From Caryophanales bacterium (lineage in GTDB: Bacteria; Bacillota; Bacilli; JARBTR01): DNA of 64,000 bases. Shown here one piece after another: positions 43,041 to 51,961 of this stretch (position 1 is its first letter; each line of letters opens with the position of its first letter). A model generated the notes under the pieces. The model searched no databases and was not told where the DNA came from. It worked only from the letters and a program-made list of their open reading frames with translations. Made by a program: the position numbers and the translations under genes. The DNA lies in the NCBI GenBank assembly GCA_029240105.1, contig JARBTR010000009.1:1-64000 (forward strand), given 5' to 3'.

Positions 43041-43550
43041 TTATTCTTTTCCGCCAACATTGTGCAATGGAGGAGGAATCAACCACCCTTTTTGCTTGTT
43101 CAATCGAAGTACTTTTAGACCGAAAGCTGCTTTTTGAAGATGGAATTTGCCAAACATGGCTGCAACATCTTCTCTTACACATTGAGCCATGACACCACTG
43201 CAAGCTACTAGGCAAGCAGAGGTACTTGCTGCTAACATGGCTGCAATTTCCATATCCATATATTTTGCTCCAACAGGAATTTCTTCTAATTGTGCTTTTG
43301 GACGCTCTGGTGGCGTTGGGGGAAGTCCAACTTCATTTTCTTTAAGAAGCTTTTCAACTTCTGCCCCTTCTTGCTTTGCAAGCTTTACTGCTTCTTCAAG
43401 TAATTCTTTTAAATCTGCATCACCAGTATGATTGATTAATGTTTGAAAAGATGCAACAGCGCCTTTTCCAGCAATTAGGTATGACCATGCACCCATGACT
43501 TCACCATAATGCATTGGTTCATTTATCGGATTTCCACTTAAAATACCCAT
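43041..43550 (-). CDS. DUF3231 (CotF-like) protein
   Basis: A 169-residue protein. The start MGILSGNPINEPMHYGEVMG and the repeated helical pattern are typical of DUF3231, a ferritin-like/CotF-related family common in spore formers and often two copies long. This one has a single domain. A probable role is in the spore coat or in stress, but it has not been established. It is alone between a terminator and a palindromic repeat. Confidence 0.85.
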   Translation of the reverse strand: MGILSGNPINEPMHYGEVMGAWSYLIAGKGAVASFQTLINHTGDADLKELLEEAVKLAKQEGAEVEKLLKENEVGLPPTPPERPKAQLEEIPVGAKYMDMEIAAMLAASTSACLVACSGVMAQCVREDVAAMFGKFHLQKAAFGLKVLRLNKQKGWLIPPPLHNVGGKE

Positions 43551-43680
43551 TTATTTCTCCTTTTTCAAAAAAAATTTCCCCTTTCAGAGATAAAATTAGT
43601 CTTTCCCTGCTCATTATAATTATGTATCCCGTCCTTATTTTTAAAAAACCAGCAACCTGATCCTTTTAAAACATTTGCGC

Positions 43681-43793
43681 AGATGTTTTGGATGAATTCC
43701 CGCAGAGCTTTCCTGTGGGTGAGCACCTGAGCCTAAGATCTCAGGCACCCACTTTCCCACGGGAGTCCTGCGGGTTTCATTACCAAAACATCC
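43681..43793. repeat. Bacillaceae-type interspersed palindromic repeat
   Basis: A 113-bp imperfect palindrome. The left arm runs agatgttttggatga, cccgcag, cctgtgggtg, cacctgag; the right arm gives ctcaggcaccc, cccacggg, ctgcggg and ccaaaacatcc in mirror order around the central cctaag. It is GC-richer than its surroundings. Similar elements with ctcctgcggg cores are scattered in Bacillaceae genomes, so this is probably a REP/MITE-like mobile or structural repeat. It lies between the MarR and DUF3231 genes, both on the minus strand. Confidence 0.75.
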
Positions 43794-43883
43794 ATATTGT
43801 TCATCCTTTTAAAGCCTCTGGAACCAATAGTTGTAGCCCCCCAATAAAAAAAGCAGAAACCATAAGGTCACTGCACAAAATTT

Positions 43884-44327
43884 TTATAATTTATTAGATG
43901 GTTCTTTTCCAATTTGTTTTAAAAGTGTAATCATGTTTTGTTTTTCTTCTGGAGATAATACTGACATGATCTCATCAATTTTTTGCTCATGTTTTGGGAA
44001 AAAGTCATCCATAAACTTCTTTCCTTCGTCCGTTATTCTTGCATAAATAACACGACGATCTTTCTTACAATGTTCTCTAACCATAAAACCCTTTTTTTCG
44101 AGTTTGTCTACAACATACGTGATGCTCCCACTTGCAATGAGAATTTGTCCACCTATTTTTTGTAGCGGTGTATCACCTTTGTGATAAAGCATCTCAAGTA
44201 CCGCAAATTCAGTTGGATTCAGACCAGCTTCCGAAATAAACTTGTTCGTATAATCCGTAATTGCACGATGTGCTTTTGACAAAACTACAAATAGTTTTAA
44301 TGATTCCTTGGATTGGTTAAGTTCCAT
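43884..44327 (-). CDS. MarR-family transcriptional regulator (MhqR-like)
   Basis: A 147-residue dimeric winged-helix repressor. The sequence LKLFVVLSKAHRAITDYTN, GLNPTEFAVLEMLYHKGDTP, SGSITYVVDKLEKKG and the wing CKKDRRVIYARITDEG follow the MhqR pattern of Bacillus, which controls quinone and catechol detoxification, as I recall it. No obvious target such as a quinone reductase or dioxygenase lies next to it in this window. It has one Cys (in the wing region). Confidence 0.85.
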   Translation of the reverse strand: MELNQSKESLKLFVVLSKAHRAITDYTNKFISEAGLNPTEFAVLEMLYHKGDTPLQKIGGQILIASGSITYVVDKLEKKGFMVREHCKKDRRVIYARITDEGKKFMDDFFPKHEQKIDEIMSVLSPEEKQNMITLLKQIGKEPSNKL

Positions 44328-44490
44328 AGTTATATCCCTTTCAAAATTCCTCTTTGAAAAAAGTTGAAATTTTTAATATCTCGATTTAAAGATATTTTAC
44401 CAGATGGACATACAAAGTCAACTATATCTCAGTTATGTAAAAATATTTCTTCATAAAAACAAATCGTGAAATCTCTAGAATTACATAGAA

Positions 44491-44520
44491 AAAGAACATC
44501 CATGATAAAAGATGTTCTTT
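44491..44520 (-). terminator. Terminator after the DUF2628 gene
   Basis: aaagaacatc pairs perfectly with gatgttcttt, with a 10-base loop; on the minus strand it ends in ttctttttc. It lies 25 bp beyond the stop codon of the DUF2628 gene. Confidence 0.75.
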
Positions 44521-44544
44521 AAAATATTTATGGTGCAAACAATT

Positions 44545-45261
44545 TTAATAAATGATTTCTTGATTAAAAGAACCTGTGAATATAGCTGCAAATAAGACTG
44601 TAAATAATATTATAAAGAAAATTACTTGAATTACGATGATTCCAATAACTGCTCCAATATTTGTACCACCTTTTTTATATAGGTACATTTTTTTCATTTC
44701 AGGAGACATTGTCTTAGAAATTGCCATCTCTTCTTCATATTTTTTCATGTAAATGGAATTACCAAAAATACCAGCAGCTAAAGAAACGCCAAACGACAAA
44801 AATGATCCAATTCCTGTTAATGAAAGTAACACTATAGCCCCAAACACCGCTGCTGCATATCCATACATTTTTCTATAGGCAAACCAGAGAACATTAAATA
44901 AAAAAGCTGGCCAGTTCCATGTCACTTTTGAATTCGTCAACTTTATTTTAGTAAATTGTTCTGCATAGTAATATTGATTCTTTCCAATAAAATTCATAAA
45001 ATCAGGATCTGAAGTTGCTTGTGAATATAAATTATCATATTGATTTTGGTAACCCTGATTGAATTGTTGTTGCACAAAATTATTTGGTTCATCAAAATTA
45101 GATTGGGATTGTCCATTATTTTGATTAACTTGAGATTGATCTGTTTGAGTTTGCTCCCCTAGGTTTGACTGAAATGTTCCCACCTGAGCACCACAATTTG
45201 CACAGAAATTCTGATTTGCTTCTATCGGGTTACCGCACTTTGCACAAAAGTTATTAGCCAC
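44545..45261 (-). CDS. Zinc-ribbon DUF2628 membrane protein
   Basis: A 238-residue protein. The N-terminus is a zinc ribbon (FCAKCGNPIEANQNFCANCG). A long Gln/Asn/Ser-rich linker (about 30-80) leads to a DUF2628 domain (about 85-235) with WNWPAFLFNVLWFAYRKMY, GNSIYMKKYEEE and three or four membrane helices. Function unknown; such proteins are common in Firmicutes and may respond to envelope stress. It is transcribed alone. Confidence 0.85.
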   Translation of the reverse strand: MANNFCAKCGNPIEANQNFCANCGAQVGTFQSNLGEQTQTDQSQVNQNNGQSQSNFDEPNNFVQQQFNQGYQNQYDNLYSQATSDPDFMNFIGKNQYYYAEQFTKIKLTNSKVTWNWPAFLFNVLWFAYRKMYGYAAAVFGAIVLLSLTGIGSFLSFGVSLAAGIFGNSIYMKKYEEEMAISKTMSPEMKKMYLYKKGGTNIGAVIGIIVIQVIFFIILFTVLFAAIFTGSFNQEIIY

Positions 45262-45455
45262 TAATCTATTTCCCCCATTTAATAAATTACAAAAAATTCT
45301 AAACCTTAAAATGAAAACCTTTCAAACAAAATGTTGTGTATCACAATAGATTCATCAATCTACGATAAATAATTCGTACTCAAATATAGCATAGCAATAT
45401 TTAATAATACAACGATTTTTGAGATTTAAGAAGTTGAAAAACTAGAAATAAAAAA

Positions 45456-45520
45456 GAGAATTCTCACTTTTTATGATTTATGTGACATAACTAAATCATA
45501 TATAAAGAGGAACTCTCGTT
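45456..45520 (-). terminator. Long imperfect hairpin, terminator of the Tad/kinase operon
   Basis: The arms at 45456-45480 (gagaattctcac, ttttatgattta) and 45492-45517 (taaatcat, ataaag, gaactctc) form a stem of about 25 bp with small bulges and an 11-base loop. On the minus strand it is followed by cttttttatttc. It lies 35 bp after the small membrane peptide gene, the last gene of the operon. Confidence 0.7.
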
Positions 45521-45556
45521 GTGACAAATTTAGTTTGAATTTTGAAACCGTTTTAA

Positions 45557-45676
45557 CTATTTAATCAATTCTTTTATAATCCGAAAAATAAAATGGCGAA
45601 AAAACTGCCAGATCATTGCTAAAAAACTAAATATCATTATAGTTAATTCAATATAAAATAATGTTATACCTTCCAT
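45557..45676 (-). CDS. 39-residue membrane peptide
   Basis: A short frame directly after the kinase gene: MEGITLFYIELTIMIFSFLA, then a basic segment (WQFFRHFIFRIIKELIK). One membrane helix followed by a positively charged amphipathic tail is what one expects of a small regulatory membrane peptide. The start ATG has aggggttt 6 bases upstream, and the gap from the kinase stop is 13 bp. The terminator hairpin lies just beyond. I know of no family. It is too short to be sure from sequence alone. Confidence 0.45.
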   Translation of the reverse strand: MEGITLFYIELTIMIFSFLAMIWQFFRHFIFRIIKELIK

Positions 45677-45689
45677 ACTAAACCCCTAT

Positions 45690-46718
45690 TTATAGACCAT
45701 TACTTCTTAGAAAAAAGTCAATTTTTTTTGTAAATTTCTTAAAATTTTTAATTATATTAATAGAACTAATTTCATTTTTTACAATAAAAAAGTCGTTCCT
45801 TATAGTTTTTATAACTTCATGTTCGTTTAAATAAACTGAAATAGTAGATATCAAAAAAATTATAAAAGTAACCATAAAAATTAAAAGTAACTTTTGCTGT
45901 GACCTTATTAGCTCAACATCTTCTTTTTTATAATTTTCAAGTGCCTTTTTTAACTCATTACAATCCTGATATCTATCATTTGGATTCGTTTTTGTGGCCT
46001 TTAAAATAATTTTTTCTAGTTCTCTGGATAGATGTGGTTTTAACTTTCGTATTGGAGAAATTTCATATGGGGGACTTGATGGATTATGACCAGTTAGCAG
46101 ATGATACAAAGTAACACCGAGACAATATACGTCCGTTCTTTTGTCAGATTGTCCTGATCCTCCGTATTGTTCTGGCGCTGCATATCCCCTAGTTCCTAGG
46201 CAAATTGTGTCTTCTACTTTTTCTTTTTTAAGCACTCTTGCAATTCCGAAGTCAACTATTCGTATCTTACCATTTTGTCCAAGTACCAAGTTAGATGGCT
46301 TAAGATCACGATATATTATTGGATCTTGTAGACTGTGTAAATAATTTAAAGTATCACAAACCTGTAACCCAACCTGCAACGTTAATTCTTGGGTAAATGG
46401 CCCTGACACTTCAACTATTTGATCTAGTGAATTCCCAGTTACTAAATCCAAAACAATCGAAATTTGATGTTCATCCTCAAAAACATCAACAATCCTCGGA
46501 ATTGATGGGTGTTCAATTTTCTTTAAAATTTCGACTTCAGATAAAAGACTTTGTGTAAAGATTTCACCATTCTTTAATATAGATCTTTTAATTGTTTTTA
46601 AAGCCCACTCCTTTTGAAGTCGATTATCCTGTACCAGGAAAACAGTACTCATTCCGCCTTGCCCAATCTTTTTAATAACATGATACTTCTGATCAACCAA
46701 ATCACCAATCTTTATCAT
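45690..46718 (-). CDS. Hanks-type Ser/Thr protein kinase
   Basis: A 342-residue membrane-anchored kinase. The kinase domain (1-270) has the Gly-rich loop GQGGMSTVF, Lys41 in WALKTI, the catalytic loop YRDLKPSN with Asp138, the Mg-binding DFG at 156-158 and GTRGYAAPEQYG in the activation segment, all intact. One membrane helix (about 278-300) and a short basic external tail follow; there are no PASTA repeats, unlike PrkC. It overlaps the phosphatase gene by 4 bp. With the phosphatase and FHA proteins upstream it forms a complete phosphorylation module at the end of the Tad pilus operon. Confidence 0.93.
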   Translation of the reverse strand: MIKIGDLVDQKYHVIKKIGQGGMSTVFLVQDNRLQKEWALKTIKRSILKNGEIFTQSLLSEVEILKKIEHPSIPRIVDVFEDEHQISIVLDLVTGNSLDQIVEVSGPFTQELTLQVGLQVCDTLNYLHSLQDPIIYRDLKPSNLVLGQNGKIRIVDFGIARVLKKEKVEDTICLGTRGYAAPEQYGGSGQSDKRTDVYCLGVTLYHLLTGHNPSSPPYEISPIRKLKPHLSRELEKIILKATKTNPNDRYQDCNELKKALENYKKEDVELIRSQQKLLLIFMVTFIIFLISTISVYLNEHEVIKTIRNDFFIVKNEISSINIIKNFKKFTKKIDFFLRSNGL

Positions 46719-47497
46719 CGATACCTCATTTTTTGCTTTTTTATGGCCAAAACTGTAATATCGTCCTTTTCACCTCTGAATTTAGCAAGATCAACGACAT
46801 TCGATAATGCTTTATTAAGTCCATCCTCTTCAGTAATCTCTTCCCTTTTAAATATCTGTGCTAATTCCTTTGCATCCACTTCTTTATAAAATCCTTCGGA
46901 ACAGTGAATAAGTATTTGATTCCCTTTTATTTTCCCAAAGTAAAAATCCGCTTCTACATGATCAAAAGCACCAATACTTTTTGTCAATATATGCCTTCTA
47001 GGATCTGTCTTAGCTTCTTTATTAGTTAACCTACCATCCAGTATTTCTTGCGACACAATTGAATGATCATTCGTTATTTGTTTTATTCTTTTTAAAATAG
47101 AAAAAGCCCTACTATCTCCGACGTTAACAATCATATACTGATTTTTTATAATTAAAATCGCATTAATAGTAGTTCCTGTTTGAAGGTTTCTTCTTTCTCC
47201 AAATGCTAATAGTTTCTTATTACATATATGTAATATTTCTTTCCAATCGTGACTTATTTCTCTAAGTTCCAATTCTTTATCACTAGGTCCCCTTTGGAAT
47301 CTTTTAAACCATTGTATAAAACTCTGTACAACTAAAGAGCTTGCGAATTCACCACTTGATAATCCCCCAAGTCCATCACAAACAATTCCAAAAACAATGG
47401 ACTTTCTACCGATTGTTGTCGATTTAACATAAAATGCATCCTGATTTATATTCTTTAGGCTTCCCTTATCTGTCCTAGCTGAAATGATATATCCCAT
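46715..47497 (-). CDS. PP2C-family Ser/Thr protein phosphatase
   Basis: A 260-residue metal-dependent phosphatase. Motifs are SARTDKGSLKNINQDAF, GIVCDGLGGLSSGEFAS (metal Asp), MIVNVGDSRAF and a C-terminal EEDGLNKALSNVV then DDITVLAI. I chose the ATG at 47497 (MGYIISARTDKG) because gaggg precedes it closely and it follows the FHA gene stop by 13 bp; the frame is open to 47560. It overlaps the kinase gene by 4 bp. It would reverse the kinase reaction on shared substrates. Confidence 0.92.
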   Translation of the reverse strand: MGYIISARTDKGSLKNINQDAFYVKSTTIGRKSIVFGIVCDGLGGLSSGEFASSLVVQSFIQWFKRFQRGPSDKELELREISHDWKEILHICNKKLLAFGERRNLQTGTTINAILIIKNQYMIVNVGDSRAFSILKRIKQITNDHSIVSQEILDGRLTNKEAKTDPRRHILTKSIGAFDHVEADFYFGKIKGNQILIHCSEGFYKEVDAKELAQIFKREEITEEDGLNKALSNVVDLAKFRGEKDDITVLAIKKQKMRYR

Positions 47498-47510
47498 TTT
47501 CCCTCTTTTT

Positions 47511-48797
47511 TTAGTAATTTTTGAATTCAAAGTCTTCATTTGCAATGGTGATTCTATCACCCTGTGTTAATTTCTTAGTTGACCCTTTTGAAATCTTGTA
47601 ACTATTTACATACGTACCGTTGGTCGAATTATTGTCTTGAATGAACACCACGCCTTTCTTCTTAGTAAAAATCGCATGGTTTCTGCTTATAGTGGAATTA
47701 TTACTGATAAAAATATCTGTTTTTGTTTTATCAGAACCAATTTTGTATATTTCATTTTTGATGTAAAATCGTTCTCCTGTCTTTTTTCTTAATAAATAAG
47801 GATGACTATCTTTATTTAATACAGTAGTGCAAGGTACACTTTCAAAATTCAGAACAGTAGTACCTTTATTTTGCAAGGTAGATAGTGAAGTATTTAAGGA
47901 ATGTGCTTCAGTATTTTTGAGGATGGAATGAGGTATATTTTGTTTACTAAGAATAGACTGATTTAAGACTGAGTGAAAACTTGATATTTCCTTCTCATTG
48001 CTGACGGTTTCTTTTTTATTTAAAAAGGAGAAAAAAGAGGATTTTTTAACTTTCTTATTTTGACTTATTGGATTATTAATTTGATTTTTCAGGGATTGTA
48101 CTGGTGCAAAGAGTTCTTCACTTTGATCTAATACGTTAGGCATGAAATTAGGGGAATTGTTTTGAGGCGAATCTCTCTGAATGTTATAGTCACTATATAC
48201 ATTAGTTTCTGAACATTTATCTTCAAGTAAAACATATTGTTTGTTTTTAAGTTCGTTTAAAAACTTACCTATTGTTTTTATCGATGCGTTCCAATTCTCA
48301 TGTAAATAACTATACATTTTATACGAAAAGTTATTTTCAGATTGATTTTCTAATTTCAAATCCAATAATATTTCTTTCATAAATCGAGAAAAGTTTATTG
48401 ACTCATTTTTAATTGATTCAACTGGTAAGTAAATTAACTTAGTCTTTCCTTGTTCAAGATCAACAAAAATGAATGAAGTATCTAAAATTAAATGATTTTG
48501 TAAGAGCATGTAATTATCTAAACAGTTTAATGTTTGTACAATATTTAAAAGTATATCTATTAATCTGTTTTCGGAAATAGGTTTTTTAAGAATTACTGAA
48601 AAAGGGGTCATCTTTTCAACATTGTATTTAATGGCCTTTTCATTATTAAATTGACTAGTAGAACACCCTAAAAGACCAGTTACTTTATTTCTTCTAATCA
48701 TTTCCAAGCTAAAAGCATCTATTGTATCTTCATTATCAAGTTTAAAAACTGCAAACCTTAGATCACCTTGCTGTTCAAAATATAGATTTTTTTCCAT
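47511..48797 (-). CDS. DUF6382/FHA-domain protein
   Basis: A 428-residue cytoplasmic protein. The N-terminal half (1-185: FEQQGDLRFAVFKLDNEDTI, LLGCSTSQF) fits the DUF6382 family that occurs in Firmicute Tad loci, as I recall. A low-complexity linker (about 190-340) contains several Ser/Thr-rich stretches (TTVLN occurs twice) that are plausible phosphorylation sites. The C-terminal FHA domain (about 345-425) has the phosphothreonine-binding core IGSDKTKTDIFIS, STISRNHA and NNSTNGTYVNS. It is a natural reader of the kinase next door and may tether the pilus machinery to it. Confidence 0.88.
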   Translation of the reverse strand: MEKNLYFEQQGDLRFAVFKLDNEDTIDAFSLEMIRRNKVTGLLGCSTSQFNNEKAIKYNVEKMTPFSVILKKPISENRLIDILLNIVQTLNCLDNYMLLQNHLILDTSFIFVDLEQGKTKLIYLPVESIKNESINFSRFMKEILLDLKLENQSENNFSYKMYSYLHENWNASIKTIGKFLNELKNKQYVLLEDKCSETNVYSDYNIQRDSPQNNSPNFMPNVLDQSEELFAPVQSLKNQINNPISQNKKVKKSSFFSFLNKKETVSNEKEISSFHSVLNQSILSKQNIPHSILKNTEAHSLNTSLSTLQNKGTTVLNFESVPCTTVLNKDSHPYLLRKKTGERFYIKNEIYKIGSDKTKTDIFISNNSTISRNHAIFTKKKGVVFIQDNNSTNGTYVNSYKISKGSTKKLTQGDRITIANEDFEFKNY

Positions 48798-48805
48798 ATA
48801 ATTAC

Positions 48806-50110
48806 CTACTTTACATATTCATAGAGTTGGATAAAGTGCCATGTGTTACCTTCTCTAATAGGAGCGATGCCTGTCCTAGAAAATGGTTTAACCTCAGAAA
48901 ATTGTGGTTCAATTACATAATTCCCCTTAGTATCAACGAAACCCCAAAGTTCATTCTGTTGAACTCCTCCTAAACCAATACTAAAAGATCTAGCATTTTG
49001 AAATGTTGGCTTAATGACCCAATTTCCTTTTCTATTTACATATCCCCATTTGTTGTTTTTTTTAACTGCTGCGTACTGAATAGACTCAAATACTTGAACA
49101 TCATCAAATTCTAAGTCTCCTATTCTCTTTCCTTTTAAATTTACAAGAAAGTAGACCCCATCCTTTTTAACAAAAGAAACTCCATATTCAGAGCAAAACC
49201 CATAATCATCTCTAACGATGTCATCAAATCTCATGTTCGTAACATATTTAAAATTCTTATTAATGAAACCCCAATTTCCATCCTCATCCAACACAGCTGC
49301 GATACCATTTTTAAAGGCACCGGTAAATTTATATTGCATTGCATATTCTTTAAAGTTTCTATTTATAAAGCCTGCTTTACCGCTTCTTTTTACTGGCGCT
49401 AAGCCATCTGAAAAAGTACCAAGAAAATCAAAGTCTTTCTTTGAAACAAGCTTACGATTCTCATTTCTATCGAAATAAAACCATTTATAATCAACCTTTG
49501 CAGGAAAAACAGCCTGCTTTGAATCAAATCCTCCTGTCTCTTGATAAATAAAATGTTGGTTTGTCGTTCCATCAGGAAGTACCTTTGCCCATTGATTATT
49601 AACTTTTATAAATGCTACATCCCCATGCCAATCTTTTATCTCTTCAAATATTTCATATCTCTCATCAAACTTTCCTTGTAATTGTTTATATAATTTATTT
49701 ATATTTTCTTTTTTATCTACATTTTTAGCATTCTTTAGTAGTTGAATAGCCTCAGAATATCTACCTTTTTGTACATAATGACTTGCTAAAAAAACAAACG
49801 GTTCTTCTTTATTTTGAAAACTTTTAGTTAATTCTTCACACTTCTCAATAAAAACTCTTTCGTTTCCTAGTTTTCTATTTAATTCTGCGTATTTTATTTG
49901 CAGATTCAGATTTTTAGGATCCATATTCATTAGTGCCTCAACATTATGAAGTGCATCAATGTATATACCTTTTTCTTCTAGTTTCTTAAATTGATTTACA
50001 TGAAATTTGTATTTTGTTTTTTCATTTTCAGTTCTATTTATAATGCTTATCCACGAACCAACGAAAAGAAACAATAGAAATATAAATAGTAGCTTTGACA
50101 TATGTTTCAT
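48806..50110 (-). CDS. WG-repeat protein with TPR-like N-terminus and membrane anchor
   Basis: A 434-residue protein. A signal anchor (residues 5-22: LLFIFLLFLFVGSWISI) precedes TPR-like helices (about 35-150: IDALHNVEALMNMDP, YVQKGRYSEAIQLLKNAK). Four or five WG (KWG) beta repeats follow (about 170-430): NQWAKVLPDGT, GKAGFINRNF, DGNWGFINKNF, NKWGYVNRKGNWVI and LWGFVDTKGNYVI. WG repeats are usually outside the cytoplasm and thought to bind partners. Its place between the pilus and kinase genes suggests a link to either. Function unknown. Confidence 0.82.
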   Translation of the reverse strand: MKHMSKLLFIFLLFLFVGSWISIINRTENEKTKYKFHVNQFKKLEEKGIYIDALHNVEALMNMDPKNLNLQIKYAELNRKLGNERVFIEKCEELTKSFQNKEEPFVFLASHYVQKGRYSEAIQLLKNAKNVDKKENINKLYKQLQGKFDERYEIFEEIKDWHGDVAFIKVNNQWAKVLPDGTTNQHFIYQETGGFDSKQAVFPAKVDYKWFYFDRNENRKLVSKKDFDFLGTFSDGLAPVKRSGKAGFINRNFKEYAMQYKFTGAFKNGIAAVLDEDGNWGFINKNFKYVTNMRFDDIVRDDYGFCSEYGVSFVKKDGVYFLVNLKGKRIGDLEFDDVQVFESIQYAAVKKNNKWGYVNRKGNWVIKPTFQNARSFSIGLGGVQQNELWGFVDTKGNYVIEPQFSEVKPFSRTGIAPIREGNTWHFIQLYEYVK

Positions 50111-50114
50111 AAAT

Positions 50115-50777
50115 TCACCAATTGATAAATGTTAATGGAAAATATAGTAATAAACCCAAAAATGCAAACGGGGCTAGGGGTAGGTTATCCTTAAGTGACA
50201 TTTTCTTTAATAGTAAAAACGAAACACCTACGACGGCCGTTATAAAGAAAGTATAAAAAAGGACATTAATTATCCCGTTCTCACCTACAAAAAATCCTAT
50301 TATTGCAAACATTTTTACATCACCAAACCCTATTCCATTTCTACTTAAAATCCTAGAAACAAATAGAACACCACCTCCTATAAGAAATCCAACAAAAGGA
50401 GAGTAAAATAAAAATTTCAAAAAATCTTTTGCCTGATAATTTGCATAACATAAAAATAGTAGTCTTGAAGCTAAAAGAAACAAAATTAAAAAGTTTGGTA
50501 TAATTCTTTCTTTTATATCAATTTCACTCATTATCCAAACTGTAAATAGCAAAATTAGATATTCTAAGGAAGCTAAAAAAGAGATATTCCCGTTTTGTTG
50601 TAAGAAGCTAATACCTAATGAATTACCAAGGTAAATGAAAATAGTTATTCTATTTTCACGGAAAAATAAATTTGGATTTTTTATAGTAAACTTTATTCCC
50701 TTTTTGTAATAGTACTCTTTATAACAAGAAGCAAGGAAAACAAATATAATCCCCACTATAAGATAAAAAAATATCAT
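50115..50777 (-). CDS. A24-family prepilin peptidase (TadV/CpaA type)
   Basis: A 220-residue inner-membrane aspartyl protease with about seven helices. Both catalytic Asp motifs are present: EIDIKERIIPN and GFGDVKMF. It would cleave the signal peptides of the Flp-like pilin and TadE-like pseudopilins of this operon. There is no methylase domain, as usual for the TadV/CpaA subgroup. It follows the TadE-like gene by 11 bp. Confidence 0.92.
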   Translation of the reverse strand: MIFFYLIVGIIFVFLASCYKEYYYKKGIKFTIKNPNLFFRENRITIFIYLGNSLGISFLQQNGNISFLASLEYLILLFTVWIMSEIDIKERIIPNFLILFLLASRLLFLCYANYQAKDFLKFLFYSPFVGFLIGGGVLFVSRILSRNGIGFGDVKMFAIIGFFVGENGIINVLFYTFFITAVVGVSFLLLKKMSLKDNLPLAPFAFLGLLLYFPLTFINW

Positions 50778-50788
50778 TTAACCACCCT

Positions 50789-51940
50789 TTACAATGCTTT
50801 TTCTCGAAAATCCCATACCACTGAGATTCCATTTTCATTTTTAATTTCATCAGATAATTGATTAAGTACGTCTGAGTATTGAACTGACTCTTCAGGAATT
50901 ATCATTTTAATGGTAATCCTTTTACTGTTAGCAACAGCTATGATTTTTCCGTTTTGCATCTCTATTCGATCATTTAATTTACTTGTTTGAGCGTGGGACT
51001 TTATGGAATACGTTTTTAGTTGTTCCTTCATTTTTTGTTTATTTAATTGAAAAGTTCCATCTTGTAAATTTCCCAGGCAATAACTTGAAGTGAACACATT
51101 GATTGAATAAACAAATGTACAATTTCCTTCTTCATATAAATCCACTCCAACCCCTGGTGCTACTGCTATTTCGCAATTCTCACTTCTTATTTCTTCTAAC
51201 CATGCTCTTCCTCTTGATAAACTTCCTAATTTCCATTTCGACAATTTATTCTCACTCTCAAAAAGCGCAGACTTTACCCATGCAGCGGTGCTTGCCGATT
51301 GTTTTATTGTTTTATTTTTTTTTAGAAAAAGTGGGAACATACTTTTAACACTATAAGAAACATTAATTTGAATACTTCTTCCATCTAAAAGGATTTTGGA
51401 GTCTCTGAAATCTAATCCGTTCATACCACCTTCGATTTGTAGCGACTCTAGATAGTCTTCTATACTTAAGGTTGAATTTCGAACTTTAAGGTTTTCTTCA
51501 AATTTTGATAGACAGTAAGGTTTCACAATCATCGCTATAAGTAATTCTTGATTAAATGTACTACCTAATAAATTTACAAAATTATTAAAAATGTGGGTTG
51601 AAGGTTTAGATAGGTCATTGGTTGTATTTGTGGTTGATGATTCTTCAAATTGTGGAATTTTAGAAAGAGAAAGAAAGTTCTGTGAGAGTTGATTTGATGT
51701 GTCAGAAGTTGTATTAAGCTGTATTGAGGTTGATTTAGCTTTATCTGCAATATAGAAATAAATCGAGATTTCCTTAGCGACTTGGCTAATTGTATTTTGC
51801 ATAATACTCTCAGTTCTAGCCTGATTTGCAAAAGATATTAAACTAAAAAATGCAAATATAAAAAATGGAATAGCTAAGGTTGACTCTATTGTGAGTGATC
51901 CATTTGAATTATTAAAAAGTTTTTTTACTACTTTTCTCAC
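50789..51940 (-). CDS. TadE/TadF-like pseudopilin
   Basis: A 383-residue protein with a short basic leader and a prepilin-type helix: NNSNGSLTIESTLAIPFFIF, with Glu at position +5 after the Gly. The remainder is extracytoplasmic. It is longer than most TadE proteins, with several Cys pairs (RSENCEIAVAPG, NCTFVYS). It probably takes part in pilus initiation or anchoring. Gap of 21 bp to the TadG-like gene upstream. Confidence 0.75.
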   Translation of the reverse strand: MRKVVKKLFNNSNGSLTIESTLAIPFFIFAFFSLISFANQARTESIMQNTISQVAKEISIYFYIADKAKSTSIQLNTTSDTSNQLSQNFLSLSKIPQFEESSTTNTTNDLSKPSTHIFNNFVNLLGSTFNQELLIAMIVKPYCLSKFEENLKVRNSTLSIEDYLESLQIEGGMNGLDFRDSKILLDGRSIQINVSYSVKSMFPLFLKKNKTIKQSASTAAWVKSALFESENKLSKWKLGSLSRGRAWLEEIRSENCEIAVAPGVGVDLYEEGNCTFVYSINVFTSSYCLGNLQDGTFQLNKQKMKEQLKTYSIKSHAQTSKLNDRIEMQNGKIIAVANSKRITIKMIIPEESVQYSDVLNQLSDEIKNENGISVVWDFREKAL

Positions 51941-51961
51941 TCCCTTCTACCTATTAGGTAA

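Noticed and set aside
43688-43897. 69-codon frame near the MarR gene
   Set aside because: Falls almost entirely inside the palindromic repeat.
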